NCBI GenBank assembly: GCA_902774025.1
Contig: CACYGY010000017.1
Coordinates: forward strand, 1-55,962
Length of the DNA: 55,962 nucleotides
Direction: 5' to 3'
Origin: an uncultured Eubacteriales bacterium
GTDB lineage: Bacteria; Bacillota; Clostridia; Christensenellales; Aristaeellaceae
The stretch's first letter is position 1. Every line of letters starts with the position of its first letter. The notes below the pieces were generated by a model that had not been told where the DNA came from, ran no database searches, and saw nothing but the letters and a program-made list of their open reading frames with translations. The translations under genes and the position numbers were made by a program. This document shows, in pieces, positions 24,031 to 32,274 of the stretch.

Positions 24031-25152
24031 TTACCGGGACAGGATGGTCTTTTCAGTATCCTTGTCGAAGAAATGCAGATGATTGACGTCGAAGGCCACA
24101 CGGATCTTGTCGCCGGCACGGCTGGTGGTGCGGGGATCCACGCGGGCGATGATGTTGCCTTCCTTGCCTGTGGTGGTCAGATACAGGTAGGTCTCAGAGC
24201 CCATCTGTTCGGTGACTTCCACGTTCACATTGATGGTGGCGGTGGCATAGGTCTGCAGCATGGCTTCGCCGTCGCCGATGTTCTCAGGACGGATGCCCAT
24301 GATGACTTCCTTGCCCACATAGCTCTCATCCACAAACTTGGCGACTTTCGCGGAGGGAACAACGATCTTGTTGTCGCCGAAGGAAGCGACCACGTCCTGG
24401 CCTTCCTTGGAGAGCTTCGCATTGAAGAAGTTCATCTGAGGGCTGCCGATGAAGCCGGCCACGAACTCGTTGCCGGGGAAATCATACAGGTTCTGAGGCG
24501 TATCCACCTGCTGCACAACGCCGTCCTTCATAACCACGATACGGCTGGCCATGGTCATGGCTTCGGTCTGGTCGTGGGTAACGTAGATGAAGGTGGTCTG
24601 CAGACGCTGGTGGAGCTTGGTGATCTCTGTTCTCATGGCAACGCGCAGCTTGGCGTCCAGGTTGGACAGAGGCTCGTCAAACAGGAAGACCTTGGGTTCA
24701 CGAACGATGGCACGACCCAGAGCAACGCGCTGACGCTGACCACCGGACAGAGCCTTCGGCTTACGGTTGAGCAGGTGAGCGATGTCCAGGATCTTGGCGG
24801 CCTCTTCCACACGGCGGCGGATCTCATCCTTGGGCGTCTTGCGCAGCTTCAGACCAAAGGCCATGTTGTCAAACACGGTCATATGAGGATACAGGGCGTA
24901 GTTCTGGAACACCATGGCGATATCGCGGTCCTTGGGAGCGACGTCGTTCATGAGACGGTCACCAATGTACAGCTCGCCATCGGAAATTTCTTCCAGACCG
25001 GCCACCATGCGCAGGGTGGTGGACTTACCGCAACCGGAAGGACCAACCAGAACGATGAATTCCTTGTCTTCGATGTCCAGGCAGAAGTCGCTGACAGCAG
25101 TCACGCCGCCCTGATAGATCTTGTAAATGTGCTTGAGAGATACGCTTGCCAT
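24031..25152 (-). CDS. Carbohydrate ABC transporter ATPase (MsmX/UgpC type)
   Basis: This 373-residue ATPase powers carbohydrate ABC importers of the CUT1 class. The Walker A motif is GPSGCGKST (37-45), the ABC signature ALSGGQRQRVALGRA (134-148) and Walker B VFLFDEP (155-161). A C-terminal TOBE/regulatory domain occupies about 240-373. No permease or binding-protein gene is adjacent; the gene stands alone between its own promoter region and a terminator. This fits the MsmX role as a shared ATPase serving several sugar importers encoded elsewhere. GAGGAGG precedes the ATG at 25152. Confidence 0.94.
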   Translation of the reverse strand: MASVSLKHIYKIYQGGVTAVSDFCLDIEDKEFIVLVGPSGCGKSTTLRMVAGLEEISDGELYIGDRLMNDVAPKDRDIAMVFQNYALYPHMTVFDNMAFGLKLRKTPKDEIRRRVEEAAKILDIAHLLNRKPKALSGGQRQRVALGRAIVREPKVFLFDEPLSNLDAKLRVAMRTEITKLHQRLQTTFIYVTHDQTEAMTMASRIVVMKDGVVQQVDTPQNLYDFPGNEFVAGFIGSPQMNFFNAKLSKEGQDVVASFGDNKIVVPSAKVAKFVDESYVGKEVIMGIRPENIGDGEAMLQTYATATINVNVEVTEQMGSETYLYLTTTGKEGNIIARVDPRTTSRAGDKIRVAFDVNHLHFFDKDTEKTILSR

Positions 25153-25203
25153 AGTGAACTCCTCCTCTGTTTTCTGCATTCGCAGAGTTTTTCGGATGTC
25201 TGT

Positions 25204-25212
25204 ATTGTACAT
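25204..25212 (-). promoter_or_regulatory. Possible -10 with overlapping TTGTACAT site upstream of the MsmX-type gene
   Basis: On the minus strand, TACAAT (25204-25209) is a plausible -10 about 50 bases before the start codon, but no good -35 is seen. It overlaps TTGTACAT (25205-25212, plus strand), which resembles the palindrome at 25271. A factor binding here could block or aid RNA polymerase. Confidence 0.3.
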
Positions 25213-25270
25213 AGAAAGGCGCTATCCATCCATTGACAGATCCGACAAATTCGCGGGGAATTTTTGTGCA

Positions 25271-25282
25271 TTTTGTACAAAA
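25271..25282. promoter_or_regulatory. Perfect 12-bp palindrome TTTTGTACAAAA
   Basis: TTTTGTACAAAA is fully self-complementary and lies in the 193-base gap between the coiled-coil gene and the MsmX-type gene. Its core TTGTACAA reappears with one change 68 bases away at the presumed -10. It is a candidate operator; no known regulator is assigned. Confidence 0.35.
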
Positions 25283-25345
25283 GAAACGAACTCAGCCAAC
25301 CCGCTTCCCGGAAAAAGGTTCATGGTTCCGGGAAAAGAGACGTTT

Positions 25346-26029
25346 TCAGGACCTGCGGGCGTTGAGATTATCCCTCTCCTGATGAAGCTCCTGAAGGAGT
25401 GAGCCGATATACTGTTCGCCCTGTCCGAGAACCTCATCCAGATAGGAAAAGGTTTTCTGTCTGAGCTGAGCCATGGCGGCACTGTTTTTTTCGGAAAGCT
25501 CGCTGGCCTCCACCCGGGCTCTGCGGTATATGCTCTCCTGTTCGATCATCTCCCTGGCCTGCTGCTGGGCGGCGGCAAGGATCTGATTGGCCTGATTCTG
25601 CGCCTGTCCGAGGATCAGGCTTGCTTCCTCCCTGGCCTTCTGAGACATTTGCTGCGTTTCCCTCTGGGTTTCCTGACGGATACGCTCCAGTTCGTTCTGA
25701 GCCTTATTCAGCTGGTTTTCAACCTGCTGTTTCTTATTCGCCGCCTCGTCCAGAAGATCCTGGGCTTCCTTGGCGGCTTTTCTCTCCGTTTCCGCGGCAT
25801 CACTTCTGGCCTGGTCCAGAATGCTGTCCTGTTCGGAGAGAATACGCTCCGCGTCCCGCACTGCGTCCGGGATCGCTGCGTTCAACAGCTCCAGACGTTC
25901 CCTGAATTCACTCCGGTTGACGGAACATGTGTCGGACCGGACCCAGCTGGCCCTGGCACTTTCAAGGACTCCCCGCAGCTCGTCGATGATCATTCTGACC
26001 TGGTGTACATTCTTTCCTTCTGAAGGCAT
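25346..26029 (-). CDS. Coiled-coil cytosolic protein of unknown function
   Basis: This 227-residue protein is almost wholly predicted coiled coil: from about residue 60 to 170 the sequence is Glu/Gln/Ala-rich with heptads (KKQQVENQLNKAQNELERI, LGQAQNQANQILAAAQQQAR). There is no signal peptide or membrane helix. Parts resemble DivIVA or the b subunit of ATP synthase, but this may be composition only. It lies 6 bases after coaD and is cotranscribed with rsmD-coaD. GGGAGG lies 11 bases before the ATG. The position in the coaD operon and the DivIVA-like character would fit a cell-division or envelope scaffold; this is inference. Confidence 0.8.
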   Translation of the reverse strand: MPSEGKNVHQVRMIIDELRGVLESARASWVRSDTCSVNRSEFRERLELLNAAIPDAVRDAERILSEQDSILDQARSDAAETERKAAKEAQDLLDEAANKKQQVENQLNKAQNELERIRQETQRETQQMSQKAREEASLILGQAQNQANQILAAAQQQAREMIEQESIYRRARVEASELSEKNSAAMAQLRQKTFSYLDEVLGQGEQYIGSLLQELHQERDNLNARRS

Positions 26030-26034
26030 ATTCG

Positions 26035-26532
26035 TTAAAACCTCCCTGCAGTTTTTTCATGGAAAAAACTCAGAATCTCCTCCCGTATCTCTTCAGGCAC
26101 ACAGCCTTTCAGATCCTGACTGTAGCCAGCCATTTCCCGGACAACGGAGGATGAAAGAAAACTGTATTGCGGACTGCTGATGAGAAAAACGGTTTCCACA
26201 TCGGGACACAGATGGCGGTTTGCCAGAGCCAGGGCCTGCTCGAACTCAAAATCGGACACGGTCCTCAATCCCCGCAGAACACACCGTGCCCCACGGGAAA
26301 GGGCATACTGAACCGTCAGGCCCTCAAAGGCATCCACTTCCACATTCTCAAGGCTTTCACAGCATTTCCGGAGCATCCTGAGCCGCGTTTCCGCGGGAAA
26401 AGTGCTTTTTTTTCCGATATTGCAGCCGACGGCAACAATCAGACGGTCATAGATTCCGGAAGCGCGCCGGATCAGATCCATGTGTCCCAGGGTCACGGGA
26501 TCAAAGGATCCCGGATAGACGCAGAGATTCAT
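26035..26532 (-). CDS. coaD: Phosphopantetheine adenylyltransferase
   Basis: CoaD transfers AMP from ATP to 4'-phosphopantetheine, the penultimate step of coenzyme A synthesis. The 165-residue protein begins CVYPGSFDPVTLGHMDLI with the nucleotidyltransferase (T/H)xGH motif at 14-17, contains the conserved RGLR segment and ends with the SSSVVRE (ISSTxVR-type) motif near residue 128. Length is normal (about 160). The ATG at 26532 has GGGAGG at 9 bases; a longer upstream frame overlaps rsmD and is rejected. The rsmD-coaD pair is conserved in many bacteria. Confidence 0.96.
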   Translation of the reverse strand: MNLCVYPGSFDPVTLGHMDLIRRASGIYDRLIVAVGCNIGKKSTFPAETRLRMLRKCCESLENVEVDAFEGLTVQYALSRGARCVLRGLRTVSDFEFEQALALANRHLCPDVETVFLISSPQYSFLSSSVVREMAGYSQDLKGCVPEEIREEILSFFHEKTAGRF

Positions 26533-26536
26533 TTCC

Positions 26537-27091
26537 TCAAACCTCCCTGCTGAGATGCTGAAAAAACAGAAGACCGCAGTATCCGTAACGCCTCTGGTCT
26601 GTCCGAACCAGTTCCGCCGATACCAGAGGAAGAAGATTTCCCTGATGTTCCAGGATGACCAAAGCATCCTCCGACATGAGAGGAAGAATCTGTTCCGTTA
26701 CCTGCGTGAGATCCCGCATGGCATAGGGAGGATCCAGAAAGATCAGGTCGAAGTGCTGTTCTTCCGAGGCAAGAATGCTCACGGTCTGCTGCCAGGACAT
26801 GTGCATGACTCTTGCCCTCCCGGTCATGCCGAGAGTATCCAGATTCTTTTTCTCCACCGCAGCGGCGGCGCGGTCATGGTCGCACAGAACCGCAAAGGAT
26901 GCGCCCCGACTCAGAGCTTCCAGGGAAAGAGAGCCGCTGCCAGCGAACAGGTCAAGAACCCGGCTGTCCGGGACCCGCGGGGCCAGGATATTGAACAGAT
27001 TCTCCCTCACCCTGTCCAGTGTGGGCCGGGTATCCCTCCCTTTTGGGGCTTCAATCAGGCGCGATCTGGCCGTACCACCGATGACGCGCAC
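26537..27091 (-). CDS. rsmD: 16S rRNA (guanine(966)-N(2))-methyltransferase RsmD
   Basis: RsmD methylates G966 of 16S rRNA (E. coli numbering) during 30S assembly. The 184-residue protein has the family N-terminus MRVIGGTARSR, RPTLDRVRENLFNIL, the SAM motif DLFAGSGSL (47-55) and the catalytic DPPY (120-123). The start codon is GTG at 27091, one base after the stop of the upstream membrane protein gene, with GGAGG at 12 bases. It is followed 4 bases later by coaD. Confidence 0.96.
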   Translation of the reverse strand: MRVIGGTARSRLIEAPKGRDTRPTLDRVRENLFNILAPRVPDSRVLDLFAGSGSLSLEALSRGASFAVLCDHDRAAAAVEKKNLDTLGMTGRARVMHMSWQQTVSILASEEQHFDLIFLDPPYAMRDLTQVTEQILPLMSEDALVILEHQGNLLPLVSAELVRTDQRRYGYCGLLFFQHLSREV

Positions 27092-27092
27092 C

Positions 27093-27902
27093 TCAGTTCA
27101 GAGCCTCCGGTCCCTTCGGCTCAGCGGCCTTCCTCTTGGCTTTTCTTGCCTTCTTCCTGCGCCTCTGGGCATTCATGGCAATGTCGGAGTGGACCCGTGT
27201 GCGGACTGTCACACCCCTGGAGTAGCCGAATCCATAGGCAAGGGCGGGGAACAGCACCACCAGCGGACTGAGCCGCTCCAGAAGCAGGAGTCCGGACGCG
27301 TTCCCGGATCCCACCATATTGACAAAGGGCATGATGCACATGCGGACAATCAGCCGCACAATCCCCTCCAGACCGATGGGCGCGGGGATCGAGTAATAGC
27401 TCAGAGCCAGACCGACCTCTTCCCGGGGGGTCAGGGAGTGTACCCAGGTGGGCAGGGCTCCGAGGCCAGTGGTCTGAAGCCTGGCCATGAAAGCCAGAAT
27501 CAGGGCGCAGAGCAGCAGCGGAATAGACCCGATGAGACCGATGAGGAATCCCTTGAGGGGATGGAAACATCTGGACAATTCCGCCGGGGTGATTTCCGCA
27601 CCGGTTTCCCTGCGATGAAACATGATCTCACCCTGATTGACCGCGATGGAACCATTGCTCATTCCGCTGTAGAAGAACATGGCCAGGGTTACAGCCACAA
27701 TCAGTCCGTTGAGAAGAATGCGGAGAATGAGACTGTCAAAGATCATCATTCCACAGACGATCAGGTACAGGACCGCAGTGACAAAGAGGGATCCCATAAT
27801 CAGAAGGGCACTCTTCATAACGGTACTGTCATATATGGCTCCTGTCAGATAGGGCTTTTTGACCACAATGGGTTTCACATTCTTTTTTCCTGATTTCTGC
27901 AA
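27093..27902 (-). CDS. Multi-pass membrane protein of unknown function
   Basis: This 269-residue protein has about five hydrophobic segments (roughly 28-52, 56-78, 116-142, 176-195 and 205-225) between a basic N-terminus and a strongly basic tail (RRRKKARKAKRKAAEPKG). I do not recognise a family. The start is a TTG at 27902 with AAAGGA about 10 bases upstream and lies 6 bases after alr. It separates murC-alr from rsmD-coaD in one compact operon. A role in envelope biology is possible from context only. Confidence 0.75.
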   Translation of the reverse strand: MQKSGKKNVKPIVVKKPYLTGAIYDSTVMKSALLIMGSLFVTAVLYLIVCGMMIFDSLILRILLNGLIVAVTLAMFFYSGMSNGSIAVNQGEIMFHRRETGAEITPAELSRCFHPLKGFLIGLIGSIPLLLCALILAFMARLQTTGLGALPTWVHSLTPREEVGLALSYYSIPAPIGLEGIVRLIVRMCIMPFVNMVGSGNASGLLLLERLSPLVVLFPALAYGFGYSRGVTVRTRVHSDIAMNAQRRRKKARKAKRKAAEPKGPEALN

Positions 27903-27908
27903 AGCTGA

Positions 27909-29015
27909 TCATTCCTTTCCTTTCCAGACTCTTGGAACACGGCCGGTGGCCGAGAGCAACACTTCATAGGGAATGGTGCACGCCCAGTCTGCCAGATCCT
28001 GAGCGTCAATTTTCTCCCCGCTTTCTGCGCCCATGAGGATGACGCGCTCTCCTGCCCTGACGTTCAGGCCCGTCACATCCACCATCATCTGGTCCATGCA
28101 GATTCTGCCCAGAACTGGACATTTCTTTCCCTTCACAAGGACATGGGCGTGTTCTCCTGATAAACGGTGATAGCCATCGCCGTATCCGCAGCGGACGGTG
28201 GCCACGGTGGCAGAACGGGAGAGCGTACATGTCAGGCCGTACCCGATCCTCGCTCCAGCGGGAAGATCCTTGATGAAGGTGATCTCCGTCTCCCAGGTCA
28301 TCACCATCTCCAGATGCTGTTCAAGTCCTGTGGGAGAATACCCATACATGGATATCCCCGCCCGCACCATGTCAAACGCGGCCTCTGGCATCAGGCGCTC
28401 GATGGCCGCGGAATTGGCGATGTGCCTGAGAATGCCGGCGGGAAGTCCACGGAGCAGTTTCCGAAACAAATCCAGCTGGTCCATGCTGCTATGGATGGAT
28501 GGACCGTCAGCGTCCGCAAAATGTGAGTAGGCGCCTTTCAGGAGAACCAGTCCCTGCGTTTCCTGAATGGCGTGCACAACGCAGTCCCTTGCCTCCGGGG
28601 AACTGACGCCCAGACGGTTCATGCCGGTATCCAGCTTCAGGTGCACGGAAACAGGCCCGTCCAGACCTTCTGCGGCATGTCTGATTTCCAGGACATGATC
28701 CGGATCACACACGGTGAGGGTAAGACCCGCTTCGGCGCCTGCCCTGAGCACGTCCCTTCCGTGGGAGACTCCAAGGACGAGAATCATGGGCGTGAGTCCC
28801 GCGCGGCGAAGTTCAAGGCCTTCCTCGATGGTGGCTACACAGAGGGCAGAGGCGCCTTCCCGGAGAACGCGCCGGGCGCAGGGGATGCTCCCGTGGCCGT
28901 AGGCATCCGCCTTTACCACGGCCATCAGTCCGGTACCCTCCGGAATTCTGCTTCGGATCCGCTGTATGTTTCTGCCCAGGGCATCCAGATCAACGATCCG
29001 CACCATGGGATGCAA
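27909..29015 (-). CDS. alr: Alanine racemase
   Basis: Alr is a PLP enzyme that makes D-alanine for peptidoglycan. The 368-residue protein has the PLP lysine in VVKADAYGHG (Lys35), RLGVSSPEA, a conserved HIANSAA, RAGISMYGYSP, catalytic-tyrosine segment RIGYGLT and the C-terminal GRICMDQMMVDV. The predicted start is a TTG at 29015 with AGGAG 9 bases upstream; an ATG three codons later would be 18 bases from that site. It lies 6 bases after murC. Ddl, encoded about 20 kb away, uses its product. Confidence 0.96.
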   Translation of the reverse strand: MHPMVRIVDLDALGRNIQRIRSRIPEGTGLMAVVKADAYGHGSIPCARRVLREGASALCVATIEEGLELRRAGLTPMILVLGVSHGRDVLRAGAEAGLTLTVCDPDHVLEIRHAAEGLDGPVSVHLKLDTGMNRLGVSSPEARDCVVHAIQETQGLVLLKGAYSHFADADGPSIHSSMDQLDLFRKLLRGLPAGILRHIANSAAIERLMPEAAFDMVRAGISMYGYSPTGLEQHLEMVMTWETEITFIKDLPAGARIGYGLTCTLSRSATVATVRCGYGDGYHRLSGEHAHVLVKGKKCPVLGRICMDQMMVDVTGLNVRAGERVILMGAESGEKIDAQDLADWACTIPYEVLLSATGRVPRVWKGKE

Positions 29016-29021
29016 ATGGCA

Positions 29022-30419
29022 TCACTCCTGTTTCAATGCTTCATGCTCGTGAATCTGCTCATTGAGCATATTGATGTCCCCGCACCCCATGGTAATGACC
29101 AGGTCTCCCGGGAGCCAGTGGGCACGCAGCCATGCCTCCGTATCGTCAAAGGAAGGCGTCCAGAAGGCCTGGATTCCATGCGCCCGCATTCCATCCACCA
29201 GCATGCCGCTGTTCAGGTCGCCCGGGTCCTTTTCACGGGCTGCGCAGATATCCGTGACCAGGGTCAGATCCGCCTCCTCCGTGCAGGTCAGGTAATCCTG
29301 AAACAGGCTTCGGACCCTGGAGAAGGTGTGGGGCTGCATCACGGCGATCAGCCGGCCTCTGCTCCGCTTCCGGGCAACGCCCAGTACGGTGCGCATCTCA
29401 GCTGGATTATGGCCGTAATCATGGAAAATTTCAACACCGTCAATGTCGTCGGTTTTCTCGAACCTGCGGTGAGCTCCCCGGAAATCACTCAGCACACCGG
29501 AAGCTGCTTCAGCGTCCAGTCCAAGCTCCAGGGCGGCGCACAGGGCAGCCATGGCGTTGACTGCGTTGAACTGACCCGGGACTTTCAGCCGAAGACTGGT
29601 AAGAGCCTTCCCTTCCCGGCTAAGCGTAAAGGACGCATGGCCTTGCGAATCTTCGGTATAGTTTTCCGCTCTGTAGGTGCAGTGCGGCCCGAACCCGAAG
29701 GTTGCCTTCCGGCATATCAGGCCCTCCATCTGTCTCAGGATTCTGGAATCATCCCCGTATCCCAGCACCACACCGCTTTCCGGTACCTTCCGCATGAATA
29801 CGCCGAAGGTTTCTTCAATCTCCTCCAGGTCCCGGTAGCAGTCCAGATGGTCCGCGTCGATATTCAGGACAAGGGCCATGGTGGGATTCATTTTCAGAAA
29901 ACTCCGGTTGAATTCGCAGGCCTCCGCCAGGAAGACGTCCCCGTGTCCGATCCGGGTGGATCCGCCGATAAAATCCAGCTTGCCTCCGATATGGATACTG
30001 GGATCGACGTCCATGGATACCAGAATCTGTGCCAGCATGGACGTGGTGGTGGTTTTACCGTGAGCGCCGCATACACCGATGGCCCAGCGCTTTCCCTGCA
30101 TCAGCTGTCCGAGGAGGTCGGCCCGTTCCATGGTGGGAATTCCGAGACGCGCGCATTCCAACCTTTCCGGATGATCCGGGGAGATCGCTGCGGTGTAAAC
30201 CACCAGGTCCGCACCGTGAACGAATTCAGGATTGCTTCCGATCATGACCTGAATGCCGGATGACCGGACATCATCCATCAGATAACCGTCTGTCCGGTCA
30301 GAACCGCTGACAGAATACCCTTCCTCCCGGAGCATGCGGGCCAGACCTGACATACTGCTGCCGCCGATGCCGATCATATGAACCTTTTTCCCAAGATAAT
30401 CACGGATCTGAGGAATCAT
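29022..30419 (-). CDS. murC: UDP-N-acetylmuramate--L-alanine ligase
   Basis: MurC adds L-alanine to UDP-MurNAc, the first peptide-stem step. The 465-residue protein has the N-terminal MIGIGGSSMSGLA Rossmann motif, the ATP loop GAHGKTTTT (118-126), the central FLAEACEFNRSFL segment and the C-terminal ligase domain with HDYGHNPAE. I chose ATG 30419 because GGAGGAGG lies 8 bases upstream; ATG codons at 30449 and 30446 are in frame but have poorer sites. It heads the murC-alr-membrane protein-rsmD-coaD-coiled-coil operon. Confidence 0.96.
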   Translation of the reverse strand: MIPQIRDYLGKKVHMIGIGGSSMSGLARMLREEGYSVSGSDRTDGYLMDDVRSSGIQVMIGSNPEFVHGADLVVYTAAISPDHPERLECARLGIPTMERADLLGQLMQGKRWAIGVCGAHGKTTTTSMLAQILVSMDVDPSIHIGGKLDFIGGSTRIGHGDVFLAEACEFNRSFLKMNPTMALVLNIDADHLDCYRDLEEIEETFGVFMRKVPESGVVLGYGDDSRILRQMEGLICRKATFGFGPHCTYRAENYTEDSQGHASFTLSREGKALTSLRLKVPGQFNAVNAMAALCAALELGLDAEAASGVLSDFRGAHRRFEKTDDIDGVEIFHDYGHNPAEMRTVLGVARKRSRGRLIAVMQPHTFSRVRSLFQDYLTCTEEADLTLVTDICAAREKDPGDLNSGMLVDGMRAHGIQAFWTPSFDDTEAWLRAHWLPGDLVITMGCGDINMLNEQIHEHEALKQE

Positions 30420-30466
30420 CACGACCGCCTCCTCCTGCAAGTCCATCATGGATCACCGGTTTCGAT

Positions 30467-30495
30467 ATTATACACACAGGAAAGGTTCAAGGCAA
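30467..30495 (-). promoter_or_regulatory. Promoter of the murC operon
   Basis: On the minus strand, TTGCCT (30490-30495), a 17-base spacer and a perfect TATAAT (30467-30472) give transcription near 30460. It is divergent from the ACT-domain gene promoter about 100 bases away. Confidence 0.75.
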
Positions 30496-30566
30496 GCGGG
30501 GCGGAAGGCAGGGTTTCCCGGATTTCACAGGGAAAGGCTGACTGTTCCCCGGCGGCAGGCATTCCC

Positions 30567-30595
30567 TTGACAAACCCAATGGCCGCGGCTATAGT
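30567..30595 (+). promoter_or_regulatory. Promoter of the ACT-DUF711-obgE operon
   Basis: TTGACA (30567-30572), a 17-base spacer and TATAGT (30590-30595) differ by one base from full consensus. Transcription would start about 30602, at the edge of the inverted repeat that follows. Confidence 0.82.
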
Positions 30596-30600
30596 CGGAT

Positions 30601-30618
30601 CGTTTTCAAATGAAAACG
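30601..30618 (+). promoter_or_regulatory. 8-bp inverted repeat at the transcription start of the ACT-domain gene
   Basis: CGTTTTCA-AA-TGAAAACG, a perfect 8-bp inverted repeat, begins at the expected transcription start and ends directly before the GGGAGG ribosome-binding site. It could be a repressor operator at +1 or a 5'-end mRNA-stabilising hairpin. Confidence 0.5.
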
Positions 30619-30628
30619 GGAGGATCGT

Positions 30629-30901
30629 ATGACAAAAGCACTGATCAGCGTGACAGGCCTTGACACCACCGGCATTATTGCCCGTGTCGCCACCAGACTT
30701 TATGAAATGAACATCAATATACTGGACATTACTCAGACTATTCTCCAGGGATATTTCACCATGATGATGGTGGTGGACCTGGACGGCGCCAACATGGAGT
30801 TTGCTCAGATCGACGAGGCACTGCAGAGTGTCCGGGACGAGCTTGGCATGGAAATCCATATGCAGCGCATGGACATCTTTGATGCCATGCACCGCATTTG
30901 A
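30629..30901 (+). CDS. ACT domain-containing protein (UPF0237 type)
   Basis: This is a 90-residue stand-alone ACT domain: ALISVTGLDTTGIIARVAT, then YEMNINILDITQTILQGYFTM. The TGxDxxGIIA pattern and the Ile-Asn-Ile turn are typical of amino-acid-binding ACT folds. UPF0237 proteins are found beside DUF711 (UPF0210) genes across Bacillota, exactly as here (18 bases apart), implying joint action, perhaps sensing an amino acid for the partner. The ATG at 30629 has GGGAGG at 5 bases. Confidence 0.92.
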   Translation: MTKALISVTGLDTTGIIARVATRLYEMNINILDITQTILQGYFTMMMVVDLDGANMEFAQIDEALQSVRDELGMEIHMQRMDIFDAMHRI

Positions 30902-30919
30902 CACCGGAGGGCTGTCATT

Positions 30920-32266
30920 ATGATTGAAACCGGTGAAATTCTTCAGACGCTGCACATGATTCAGGAAGAGAACTTTGATATCCGGACCATTACTCTGGGA
31001 ATCAATCTTCTCGACTGTTCCGACGCATCTCCTGAAATCTGCGCGGAGCGGGTGTATGAAAAAATCGTCCGGACAGCCAGAAATCTGGTGAGAACCGGTG
31101 ATGAGCTGGAACGGGAACTTGGGATTCCCATTGTCAACAAGCGCATTTCCGTAACCCCCGTATCCCTCATTGCCCAGGGTGACCCTGTGCCCATTGCCAT
31201 GGCACTGGACAGGGCTGCCCGGGAAACCGGCGTCAATTTCCTGGGTGGATATTCCGCCCTGATGCACAAGGGCGCCACACGCGCAGATGAGCGGCTTCTC
31301 CGTTCCATACCGGAAGTGCTCAGTTCTACGGAAAGACTCTGTTCTTCAGTGAACGTGGCCAGTACCCGCAGCGGTATCAACATGAACGCGGTTCGGGAAA
31401 TGGGCGAGATCATTCTGAGTACGGCACGGCGCACGGCGGATACCGACGGTCTGGGCTGCGCGAAACTGGTTGTGTTCGCCAATGCCGTGGAGGACAATCC
31501 CTTTATGGCTGGCGCCTTCTGCGGAATCGGAGAACCGGAGTGCGCCATCAATGTGGGTGTATCCGGCCCTGGAGTTGTGAAGAAAGCCCTGGAAAAGGTG
31601 AAGGGTGAACCCTTTGATGTGGTCAGCGAGACCATCAAGCGGACAGCCTTCAAAATCACGCGGGTAGGTCAGCTGGTGGCCCGTGAGGCTTCCCAGCGTC
31701 TGGGCATTCCTTTCGGCATTGTGGACCTTTCCCTGGCGCCCACCCCTGCCCGGGGGGATTCTGTGGCCCATATTCTGGAGGAAATCGGTCTGGAATCCGC
31801 TGGTGCTCCGGGAACGACAGCAGCCCTTGCGCTTCTCAATGACGCCGTGAAAAAGGGCGGCGTCATGGCTTCCAACCATGTGGGCGGTCTCAGCGGCGCC
31901 TTTATTCCCGTCAGTGAGGATATCGGCATGATCAACGCGGTCCGGGACGGTTATCTTTCGCTGGAAAAACTGGAGGCCATGACCTGTGTCTGTTCCGTGG
32001 GGCTGGACATGATTGCGGTTCCCGGGGATATCAGTGCGGAGACCATTTCCGGCATCATCGCCGATGAAGCGGCCATCGGCATGATCAATCAGAAGACAAC
32101 AGCCGTCCGGATCATTCCCGCCATCGGAAAGAAAGCCGGAGACCGTGTGGAGTTTGGCGGTCTCCTGGGTTTTGCTCCTGTCATGAAGGTGCCCGGGGGA
32201 TCCTGCAGAACTATGGTGCAAAGAGGCGGAAGAATTCCCGCCCCGCTGCATTCCCTTCGCAATTAG
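30920..32266 (+). CDS. DUF711/UPF0210 family protein (PFL superfamily)
   Basis: This 448-residue protein belongs to the UPF0210 family, which shares the pyruvate formate-lyase-like barrel but has no proven reaction. Recognised segments are [13 protein letters not shown] near the N-terminus, [42 protein letters not shown] and [12 protein letters not shown]. Length matches the family (about 450). GGAGGG lies 8 bases before the ATG. It is paired with the ACT-domain gene and lies 8 bases before obgE. Confidence 0.93.
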   Translation: MIETGEILQTLHMIQEENFDIRTITLGINLLDCSDASPEICAERVYEKIVRTARNLVRTGDELERELGIPIVNKRISVTPVSLIAQGDPVPIAMALDRAARETGVNFLGGYSALMHKGATRADERLLRSIPEVLSSTERLCSSVNVASTRSGINMNAVREMGEIILSTARRTADTDGLGCAKLVVFANAVEDNPFMAGAFCGIGEPECAINVGVSGPGVVKKALEKVKGEPFDVVSETIKRTAFKITRVGQLVAREASQRLGIPFGIVDLSLAPTPARGDSVAHILEEIGLESAGAPGTTAALALLNDAVKKGGVMASNHVGGLSGAFIPVSEDIGMINAVRDGYLSLEKLEAMTCVCSVGLDMIAVPGDISAETISGIIADEAAIGMINQKTTAVRIIPAIGKKAGDRVEFGGLLGFAPVMKVPGGSCRTMVQRGGRIPAPLHSLRN

Positions 32267-32274
32267 GAGGTTTC

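Noticed and set aside
23842..25236. 464-codon plus-strand open frame
   Set aside because: Antisense to the MsmX-type ATPase, which has all ABC motifs; the Gly/His/Leu-rich product is typical of a shadow frame.
28572..30263. 563-codon plus-strand open frame
   Set aside because: It is fully antisense to alr and murC, which show complete family motifs. The protein is low in recognisable structure, so it is a shadow of codon bias.
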